Source: Sinonovacula constricta (lineage: Eukaryota; Mollusca; Bivalvia; Cardiida; Solecurtidae). From it: a stretch of DNA of 64,000 nt. This document shows positions 58,001 to 64,000 of this stretch, piece by piece; position 1 is the first letter of the stretch, and each line of letters opens with the position of its first letter. The stretch spans positions 11,404,450 through 11,468,449 of the forward strand of contig CM017565.1 in NCBI GenBank assembly GCA_007844125.1. The letters run 5' to 3'. The translations under genes were made by a program, and so were the position numbers. Below the pieces are notes generated by a model that had not been told where the DNA came from, did not search any database, and saw only the letters and a list, made by a program, of their open reading frames with translations.

Positions 58001-59513
58001 ATAAACTTCTAGGACTTAACACTGAGTCTGCTATGTACAGCGTGATCAGGCATAGGCAAATAATGTAGCTTCCACAGGGAGCTTTCTGATCTAGATCTGC
58101 ACTATTTGCTGCTGACTCTCCTGTAATTTTGACTCCATGTTTCTATTAACTAATTCTAAAAACTTAGCATGGTTTATTCACATATATAGCAGTGTAAGGA
58201 TTAACTTTGTTTCTTGTATGCTGGAGAGACAATTGATGCTGCATCATGCAGGTTTTTATGAGGTCTATTGGTGCACCAGGATGAGAATAATGTTCCGACT
58301 CCCCAGAAGTGGGCTGAATTACATTCTCCTGACAGTTTTATCAACACCAATATAATGGTGTCTGTGCAAAGACAGTCTCTTCTATATTGATGTTGCTTGA
58401 ATATGGAATCTTAGAACTGGGGCACAGAACAAATGACAAAAATAAATACCTGTATCCTGTGAATAATTTATGTTTTGTATGTTTATGTTTTTTAACAACT
58501 GTTTTTTCTCCTTTATTATAATTCAAGTATCTTTTTACATAAGGTAGTTTTTACTACTTATATACATAAGGGCTGTTGAGAAATAACTTGAAGAGTTGTT
58601 CTTTTTTCATACACCAAAGAAAAAAAAACCTATCTACACTTAAGCAGTAAAGTCTGAAATAGCAGGCAGTAGACGGACACCATCCAATTCCCTAATCTTG
58701 AAATAAAAGAAAAGCTTTGGTTGTCTCCCTTAGGTGATTTGTTTTCACATACAGTGATACTTTATATATAAAACATTCAGATTTTAATGTTTTATCTACT
58801 TTCATTGTTTCATTATCACCATACTGCCCAAGTATCTTTTCTCATTTTTATCTAAATTAGCAATACAAGATACCAAGATACACAACTGGTTAAATGTATA
58901 TGTATATATATATACCAAGATACGCAACTGGTTATATATATATATACCTACTCCCATGGGAAACAATACAAAGTTATTGAAAAAGAGCAAGGCCATCTTG
59001 TAAACAGAGGGACATTGGTAAACTAGCTAATCTCTAGGAAACAGACAGTAAATGAGAGCCTTCAGGCATTAAGAGTCACGTAAGGGGATACATTTAATAG
59101 AAACAGATAGACACAAACCGTGGAATGGACACAAATAACAAGTCAGTTTGATATTTTCATCCTTGAAGGTTTTAAGATGCATTATACTTAAGAGACTAGT
59201 TGACCTGTAACATTATTTTGAGACAGAAAATGTCCGAGTACTTGAAAATTTGATCTGATAGTATTGATTTCAGTATTTGCTTACAATATCCATGCTTGTA
59301 ACACTTTTTGTCATTGTAATACAGGAATCCAGTCAGTCAGATTTGATCACCCCAAAGATTGACAAAGCCATGGAAATGTTTAAAGCTAGGCAGCAACAAC
59401 AGCAGCAGCAGCATGACCAGTCATCATCTAACCTGTCAGAGGCCAGTTACATCCCGTCCATCACGGACACAGAGGCCAGTCCCAGCACTGTCAGGGCCCA
59501 ATCAAGACTGAAG
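31218..59513 (+). CDS. LRRCC1: Leucine-rich repeat and coiled-coil centrosomal protein 1, N-terminal half (3' partial)
   Basis: Five coding exons splice in frame: 31218-31510, 32509-32726, 48053-48157, 49017-49075 and 59325-59513. All acceptors end AG and all donors begin GT. The spliced protein has consecutive SDS22-type leucine-rich repeats (LLNLHSNYITRID, HLDLSANQIRSIEG, TLNLSCNLITCIQG, KLNLSFNQIDNLTG, YLDLHGNKL). An LRR-cap-like segment with NPACHKPGY and LPQLMYLD follows, then a Ser/Gln-rich linker. NLSCNLIT and the NPxCxxPG...LPQLxxLD cap match vertebrate LRRCC1 closely from recall. LRRCC1 is a centriole/centrosome protein needed for spindle-pole integrity and linked to cilia; its long coiled-coil half would lie right of the window. 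The introns are swollen by tandem arrays and transposons. Confidence 0.85.
31690..31890 (+). repeat. Dispersed repeat, right copy of an inverted pair
   Basis: This is the inverted partner of 30140-30345, inside LRRCC1 intron 1. It is the longer copy. Confidence 0.6.
32509..32726 (+). CDS. LRRCC1: LRRCC1 coding exon 2
   Basis: The acceptor is TGTATTTCAG. The exon encodes CLQKLNLSFNQIDNLTG through NPACHKPG and ends in phase 1 before GTACCA, a weaker donor. Confidence 0.85.
33520..33800 (+). repeat. Dispersed repeat fragment in LRRCC1 intron 2
   Basis: Two related segments containing AGGTC(T/C)AT...CGAAAACTGC recur about 150 bp apart (33570 and 33720). They recall a dispersed sequence common in molluscan genomes. 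Recall only; no boundaries found. Confidence 0.35.
33865..34590. repeat. 33-bp minisatellite (~22 copies)
   Basis: The unit contains TTTGTAATAGAACTTTCTG followed by TGTTTTTGTCAGTG. The multiple-of-three period keeps frames open on both strands (11-residue repeats). The right third is more diverged and contains indels. It lies in LRRCC1 intron 2. Confidence 0.9.
34971..35262. repeat. 27-bp minisatellite (~11 copies)
   Basis: The unit is GATATTGACAAATGGATCAT plus GGGTATA. It is very homogeneous, so probably young. It is open on both strands with 9-residue periods and lies in LRRCC1 intron 2. Confidence 0.95.
35263..36919. other. LRRCC1 intron 2 sequence between arrays
   Basis: No exon was found. 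About 35750-35990 contains two related segments (TGCATGAAATTTTGGATGAG and TGCATGAAGTCTTGGATGAG), recalling a dispersed molluscan repeat. Confidence 0.45.
36920..38336. repeat. 59-bp minisatellite (~24 copies)
   Basis: The unit runs TAGCATGCCTAGGGCACCTG, then ACATTATACAACACCTAGG, then TACATTATCCTCCACTCATA. Shorter units lacking ATT are interspersed, and variants (CTTGCC vs CATGCC) recur in blocks. It lies in LRRCC1 intron 2, and the 51-bp array starts about 60 bp on. Confidence 0.95.
38397..43270. repeat. 51-bp minisatellite (~95 copies) with higher-order structure
   Basis: The unit contains AGTTTGTTGTGTGTAGGCC, then TTGGTGCCATCAGCGGCAAT, then AAGTCACAGTAC. Since 51 is a multiple of three, the minus strand is open for 1040 codons (38991-42113, 17-residue repeats) and the plus strand for up to 354. 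A variant unit with CTGTCCTGGTTAAG recurs at multiples of 51 bp, including two successive 255-bp intervals. The array lies wholly in LRRCC1 intron 2, and the open frames are by-products. Confidence 0.95.
43271..46110. other. LRRCC1 intron 2 sequence
   Basis: No exon or named element was found. A GAT/ATG trinucleotide microsatellite lies at about 45963-46035. The 82-codon frame at 44632-44880 is Ile/Asn/Lys-rich and looks like AT-rich chance. Confidence 0.5.
45963..46035. repeat. (GAT)n trinucleotide microsatellite
   Basis: Imperfect then perfect GAT units, about 20 in all, followed by a GA-rich tail. Confidence 0.85.
46112..46325 (-). mobile_element. tRNA-derived SINE (minus strand)
   Basis: On the minus strand the head reads A-box-like GTGGCCAAGCAGTTAGAG and then a B-box-like GATGCAAGTCC about 45 bases on. 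The 3' end is an A-run (T-run at 46112-46121 on the plus strand). Tail and tRNA-like head define a SINE of about 210 bp. No clear target duplication was seen. Confidence 0.55.
46859..47537. mobile_element. pogo/Tigger-like MITE (679 bp)
   Basis: The ends are inverted: CAGTCAACACTCGTTATCTC on the left and GAGATAACGAGAATTGACTG on the right, flanked by TA on both sides. A CAGT terminus with a TA duplication is typical of Tc1/mariner-pogo elements. Further inside, GGGACCGTAGAAAA occurs near both ends in the same orientation. No transposase frame is present. Confidence 0.75.
48053..48157 (+). CDS. LRRCC1: LRRCC1 coding exon 3
   Basis: The acceptor is CTTGTTTGCAG. The exon encodes YEKEVMSNLPQLMYLDG, the end of the LRR cap, and ends in phase 1 before GTTAGT. 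It follows a 15.3-kb intron. Confidence 0.85.
48460..48720. repeat. Possible SINE fragment
   Basis: The block around 48640 (TCAGGATAATGTGACCGGGT) resembles the 56430 region of the intact SINE and a sequence I recall from molluscan SINEs. No head or tail was found. Confidence 0.3.
49017..49075 (+). CDS. LRRCC1: LRRCC1 coding exon 4, seed of a minisatellite
   Basis: The acceptor is TGTGTCTTCCAG. This 59-base exon encodes LDEYLEYLLSSGADTEASK and ends in phase 0 before GTAGGT. Its last 22 bases plus the donor and 9 further intron bases are the first unit of the 37-bp array that follows without a gap. Confidence 0.8.
49054..50888 (+). repeat. 37-bp minisatellite of LRRCC1 exon-4 splice donors (~50 copies)
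   Basis: The unit is GCAGACACAGAGGCTTCCAA followed by GGTAGGTTACTGATTGA. Unit 1 is the last 22 bases of exon 4 plus its GTAGGT donor; every later unit repeats the exon end and donor. About 15 units carry AAA|GTAGGT in place of AAG|GTAGGT. The period of 37 is not a multiple of three. Reading on from exon 4 in frame meets TAA in the first unit, or TGA if a GTAGGTTACTGA unit is entered in that phase. Confidence 0.95.
50889..52069. other. LRRCC1 intron 4 sequence left of the retroelement
   Basis: No exon was seen. About 51835-52040 is a CTGT/CATC-type tetranucleotide tract following CACCCCAAAAGGTGTGAGC, and resembles the tail of a dispersed repeat. Confidence 0.45.
52049..55126 (-). pseudogene. 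gag-protease-integrase reading frame with two in-frame stops
   Basis: One frame runs from ATG at 55126 to 52049, interrupted by TAG (54761-54763, in gag) and TAA (53771-53773, in protease). There is no frameshift. Gag starts with a coiled coil (about 120 aa), then a capsid-like region and a CCHC knuckle CFICHRVGHFAADC. The protease has MRDSGCEMSAV (DSG). In the segment starting at 53752, integrase has H139/H146/C176/C179 and a D,D35E triad (D209, D269, E305), followed by a GPY/F-like QWKGPYEVVE. The frame then runs into LTR-derived codons. The two stops could in principle be readthrough sites, but decay is simpler. Confidence 0.8.
52070..52151 (-). repeat. 82-bp direct repeat, 3' copy (LTR end fused to pol)
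   Basis: It is identical to 55183-55264. On the minus strand it begins CAAGGAAGTGTCGAG and runs through the LTR end into the first 8 bases of the primer binding site. In this copy it directly continues the pol frame. Confidence 0.9.
55173..55190 (-). promoter_or_regulatory. Primer binding site for tRNA-Pro
   Basis: The minus strand reads TGGGGGCTCGTCCGGGAT, the 18-base complement of the 3' end of tRNA-Pro, as used by several retroelements. It lies 46 bases upstream of the gag ATG. Confidence 0.8.
55183..55264 (-). repeat. 82-bp direct repeat, 5' copy (end of 5' LTR)
   Basis: It is identical to 52070-52151, offset by exactly 3113 bp. It holds the U5-like LTR end and part of the primer binding site. 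Confidence 0.9.
55191..55810 (-). repeat. Putative 5' LTR
   Basis: It lies just outside the primer binding site; the inner edge ends CCTGACA then ACT. A TATAAA lies on the minus strand at 55605-55610. The outer limit cannot be fixed because no intact 3' LTR exists for comparison. Confidence 0.45.
55811..56264. other. LRRCC1 intron 4 sequence between elements
   Basis: AT-rich with no feature recognised, apart from a GATGCGCTGATA motif occurring twice near 55808-55855. Confidence 0.4.
56265..56276. repeat. SINE target site duplication, left
   Basis: TAAGAAGGGTCA is identical to 56554-56565. Confidence 0.9.
56277..56553 (+). mobile_element. tRNA-derived SINE with 12-bp target duplications
   Basis: The head carries A-box TAGCTCAGGTGGTAGAGCG and B-box GGTTCGAACCC with a GCA (Cys-type) anticodon loop, but a poorly paired acceptor stem. 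It is not a functional tRNA gene. The tail ends in AATCCC repeats. TAAGAAGGGTCA flanks it exactly at 56265-56276 and 56554-56565, so the whole 277-bp insertion is defined. The body resembles V/Meta-type SINEs from recall. It is sense-oriented in LRRCC1 intron 4. Confidence 0.9.
56554..56565. repeat. SINE target site duplication, right
   Basis: TAAGAAGGGTCA is identical to 56265-56276. Confidence 0.9.
57081..57842 (+). mobile_element. GCTCACCTGA-type dispersed element with internal repeats
   Basis: It begins TTTTTAGCTCACCTGA and ends near CACTCAGGTGAGCAGTATAG, so the termini carry a short inverted motif. Inside, a block of roughly 170 bp (GTGGCCATTTTC ... AAAACTT ... AGAGC ... ATGATATTTGGTA) recurs about four times with divergence. 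I recall this family as common in bivalve genomes. No coding capacity is present. Confidence 0.55.
57843..59324. other. LRRCC1 intron 4, right part
   Basis: No exon was seen. A short tandem pair with GATAC(A/G)CAACTGGTTA and TA-rich tracts lies at 58868-58950. Confidence 0.45.
59325..59513 (+). CDS. LRRCC1: LRRCC1 coding exon 5
   Basis: The acceptor is GTAATACAG. The exon encodes 63 residues in phase 0, including a DKAMEMFKARQ helix, a run of seven Gln, and a Ser/Thr-rich stretch, then a GTAACA donor. The CAG/CAA tract is short and mixed. Confidence 0.8.
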
Positions 59514-59607
59514 GTAACACAATTAGTTGGCAGTCCTACACATTGTAACACTATATTCTTCCAAATTGTCTGAAAATGGTCTTCATCCAATTAAAAATGA
59601 AAACTAA

Positions 59608-62600
59608 CTTCAAACACTATGGATGAACACTGTAAGCGCTATAGATAAACACAGTATTGAAAACACTATGGATGATCACTATAAACACTATAGATAAACA
59701 CAGTATTGAAAACACTATGGATGATCACTATAAACACTATAGATAAACACAGTATTGAAAACACTATGGATGAACACCGTGATCAAACACTATAGATAAA
59801 CACAGTGTTGAAAACACTATAAATGAACACTGTTTCCAAACACTATAGATAAACACGATGTTTAAACACTAGGGATGAACACAGTGACCAAACACTATGG
59901 ATGAACATCATGTTTAAACACTATGGATGAACACAGTGGCCAACACTGTGTTACTACAGCTGAACACTGTTCAAACACTAGGGATGAACACTGTGTTTAA
60001 ACACTAGAGATGAACACCAGGTTCAAAGACTAGGGATGGACACCATGTTCAAAGACTAGGGATGGACACCATGTTCAAACACTAGGGATGGACACTATGT
60101 TTAAAGACTAGGGATGGACACCATGTTCAAAGACTAGGGATGGACACTATGTTCAAAGACTAGGGATGGACACTATGTTTAAAGACTAGGGAATGACACC
60201 ATGTTCAAAGACTAGGGATGAACACTATGTTTAAAGACTAGGGATGGACACTATGTTCAAAGACTAGGGATGGACACCATGTTCAAAGACTAGGGATGGA
60301 CACCATGTTCAAAGACTAGGGATGGACACCATGTTCAAAGACTAGGGATGGACACCATGTTCAAAGACTAGGGATGGACACCATGTTCAAAGACTAGGGA
60401 TGGACACCATGTTCAAAGACTAGGGATAAACACCATGTTCAAAGACTAGGGATGGACACCATGTTCAAAGACTAGGGATGGACACCATGTTCAAATACTA
60501 GGGATGGACACTATGTTCAAAGACTAGGGATGGACACTATGTTCAAAGACTAGGGATGGACACTGTGTTCAAAGACTAGGGATGGACACTATGTTCAAAG
60601 ACTAGGGATGGACACCATGTTCAAAGACTAGGGATGAACACCATGTTCAAAGACTAGGGATAGACACCATGTTCAAAGACTAGGGATGGACACCATGTTC
60701 AAAGACTAGGGATGGACACCATGTTCAAACTCTAGGGATGAACACCATGTTCAAAGACTAGGGATGGACACCATGTACAAAGACTAGGGATAAACACCAT
60801 GTTCAAAGACTAGAGATGGACACCATGTTCAAAGACTAGGGATAAACACCATGTTCAAAGACTAGGGATGAACACCATGTTCAAAGACTAGGGATGGACA
60901 CTATGTTCAAAGACTAGGGATGGACACTATGTTTAAAGACTAGGGATGAACACCATGTTCAAAGACTAGGGATGAACACTATGTTCAGAGACTAGGGATG
61001 GACACTATGTTTAAAGACTAGGGATGGACACCATGTTCAAAGACTAGGGATGGACACTATGTTTAAAGACTAGGGATGGACACCATGTTCAAAGACTAGG
61101 GATGGACACCATGTTTAAAGACTAGGGATGAACACTATGTTCAAAGACTAGTGATGGACACTATGTTCAAAGACTAGGGATGGACACCATGTTCAAAGAC
61201 TACGAATAGACACCATGTTCAAAGACTAGGGATAGACACCATATTCAAAGACTAGGGATGAACACCATGGTCAAAGACTAGGGATGGACACCATGTTCAA
61301 AGACTAGGGATGGACACTATGTTCAAAGACTAGGGATGGACACTATGTTCAAAGACTAGGGATGGACACCATGTTCAAAGACTAGGGATGGACGCTATGT
61401 TCAAAGACTAGGGATGGACACCATGTTCAAAGACTAGGGATGGACACTATGTTCAAAGACTAGGGATGGACACTATGTTCAAAGACTAGGGATGGACACC
61501 ATGTTCAAAGACTAGGGATGGACACCATGTTCAAAGACTAGGGATGGACACTTTGTTCAAAGTCTTGGGATGGACACTATGTTCAAAGACTAGGGATGGA
61601 CACCATGTTCAAAGACTAGGGATGGACACCATGTTCAAAGACTAGGGATGGACACCATGTTCAAAGACTAGGGATGGACACCATGTTCAAAGACTAGGGA
61701 TGGACACTGTGTTCAAAGACTAGGGATGGACACCATGTTCAAAGACTAGAGATGGACACCTTGTTCAAAGACTAGGGATGGACACCATGTTCAAAGACTA
61801 GGGATGGACACTGTGTTCAAAGACTAGGGATGGACACCATGTTCAAAGACTAGGGATGGACACCATGTTCAAAGACTAGGGATGAACACCATGTTCAAAG
61901 ACTGGGGATGGACACCTTGTTCAAAGACTATGGATGGACACCATGTTCAAAGACTAGGGATGGACACCATGTTTAAAGACTAGGGATGGACACCATGTTC
62001 AAAGACTAGGGATGGACACCATGTTCAAAGACTAGGGATGGACACCATGTTCAAAGACTAGGGATGGACACTATGTTCAAAGACTAGGGATGGACACCAT
62101 GTTCAAAGACTAGGGATGGACACCATGTTCAAAGACTAGGGATGGACACCATGTTCAAAGACTAGGGATAGACACTATGTTCAAAGACTAGAGATGGACA
62201 CTATGTTCAAAGACTAGGGATGGACACCATGTTCAAAGACTAGGGATGGACACCATGTTCAAAGACTAGGGATGGACACCATGTTCAAAGACTAGTGATG
62301 GACACCATGTTCAAAGACTAGGGATGGACACCATGTTCAAAGACTAGTGATTGACACCATGTTCAAACACTAGGGATGAACACTGTGTTTAAACACTAGA
62401 GATGAACACCATGTTCAAAGACTAGGGATGGACACCATGTTCAAAGACTAGGAATGGACACTGTGTTCAAAGACTAAGGATGGACACCATGTTCAAACAC
62501 TAGGGATGCACACTATGTTCAAACACTAGGGATGAACACTGTGTTTAAACAGTAGAGATTAACACCATGTTCAAAGACTAGGGATGGACACCATGTTCAA

Positions 62601-64000
62601 AGACTAGGGATGGACACTATGTTCAAAGACTAAGGATGGACACCATGTTCAAACACTAGGGATGGACACCATGTTCAAAGACTAAGGATGGACACCATGT
62701 TCAAAGACTAGGGATGGACACTATGTTTAAAGACTAGGGATGGACACCATGTTTAAACAGTAGCGATGGACACTATGTTCAAAGACTAGGGATGGACACT
62801 ATGTTCAAAGACTAGTGATGGACACCATGTTCAAAGACTAGGGATGGACACCATGTTCAAAGACTAGGGATGGACACCATGTTCAAAGACTAGGGATGGA
62901 CACTGTGTTTAAACACTAGGGATGGACACTATGTTCAAAGACTAGTGATGGACACCATGTTCAAAGACTAGGGATGGACACCATGTTCAAAGACTAGGGA
63001 TGGACACTATGTTCAAAGACTAGGGATGGACACTATGTTCAAAGACTAGTGATGGACACCATGTTAAAAGACTAGGGATGGACACCATGTTCAAACACTA
63101 GGGATGGACACCATGTTCAAACACTAGGGATGGACACCATGTTCAAACACTAGGGATGGACACCATGTTCAAAGACTAGGGATGGACACCATGTTCAAAC
63201 ACTAGGGATGGACACCATGTTCTAACACTAGGGATGGACACCATGTTCAAACACTAGTGATGGACACCATGTTCAAACACTAGGGATGGACACCATGTTC
63301 AAAGACTAGGGATGGACACCATGTTCAAAGACTAGGGATGTACACTGTGTTTAAACACTAGAGGTGAACACCATGTTAAAAGACTAGGGATGGACACTAT
63401 GTTCAAAGACTAGTGATGGACACCATGTTCAAAGACTAGGGATGGACACCATGTTCAAAGACTAGGGATGGACACTGTGTTTAAACACTAGAGGTGAACA
63501 CCATGTTAAAAGACTAGGGATGGACACCATGTTCAAAGACTAGGAATGGACACCATGTTCAAAGACTAGGGATGGACACCATGTTCAAACACTAGGGATG
63601 GACACCATGTTCAAAGACTAGGGATGGACACAATGTTCAAAGACTAGGGATGGACACCATGTTCAAACACTAGGGATGGACACTGTGTTCAAAGACTAGG
63701 GATGGACCCCATGTTCAAAGACTAGGGATGGACACCATGTTCAAAGACTAGGGATGGACACCATGTTCAAAGATTAGAGATGGACACTATGTTTAAAGAC
63801 TAGGGATGGACACCATGTTCAAAGACTAGGGATGGACACCATGTTCAAACACTAGGGATGGACACCATGTTCAAAGACTAGGGATGGACACCATGTTAAA
63901 AGACTAGGGATGGACACTATGTTCAAAGACTAGAGATGGACACTATGTTCAAAGACTAGGGATGGACACCATGTTCAAAGACTAGGGATGGACACCATGT
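59608..64000. repeat. 26-bp minisatellite (>160 copies, runs off the window)
   Basis: The main unit is ATGTTCAAAGACTAGGGATG plus GACACC. The first 350 bp show an older form with a 49-bp dimer period (AACACTATGGATGATCAC ... AGATAAACACAGTATTG). The array then passes into homogeneous 26-bp units with CAC/GAC and GGA/GAA variants. It lies in LRRCC1 intron 5 and reaches the right edge. Confidence 0.95.

Overview
The window is animal nuclear DNA: AT-rich, intron-bearing, and loaded with minisatellites, short DNA transposons, tRNA-derived SINEs and two retroelement remnants. Several dispersed repeats and the style of the MULE-transposase-like and GPCR genes look molluscan, most likely bivalve. That assignment is inference from recall; no rRNA or mitochondrial marker is present.

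Layout. 1-474 (+) holds the last two exons of a MULE-transposase-derived gene. 4343-5611 (-) is an intronless class A GPCR. 5.6-15.2 kb has no convincing gene, but contains a 36-bp minisatellite (11.45-12.5 kb) and a 554-bp transposon with 79-bp perfect inverted repeats and an 11-bp target duplication; it carries a broken, gene-like zinc-binding fragment. 15321-17201 (+) encodes a 626-aa, mostly disordered protein that I do not recognise. 18.96-22.85 kb is a 5'-truncated non-LTR retrotransposon. A 35/36-bp minisatellite follows at 24.75 kb and a 1244-bp inverted-repeat element at 27.9 kb.

From 29.2 kb to the right edge two divergently oriented genes dominate. A small PPxY-motif protein lies on the minus strand (29275-29898). 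Opposite it is the 5' half of LRRCC1 (leucine-rich repeat and coiled-coil centrosomal protein 1), with five coding exons between 31218 and 59513 that splice in frame. The gene continues beyond the window.

The LRRCC1 introns are the striking part. They hold six long minisatellites with periods of 33, 27, 59, 51, 37 and 26 bp, together about 13.5 kb. They also hold a pogo/Tigger-like MITE, a SINE with perfect 12-bp target duplications, a GCTCACCTGA-type dispersed repeat, and an antisense Ty3/gypsy-type element. That element keeps gag, protease and integrase but has no reverse transcriptase. The 37-bp array consists of about 50 tandem copies of the 3' end of LRRCC1 exon 4 together with its own 5' splice site, so one exon is followed by dozens of decoy donors.

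Most long open frames in the window (up to 1040 codons) are artefacts of minisatellites whose period is a multiple of three, and they are not annotated as genes.
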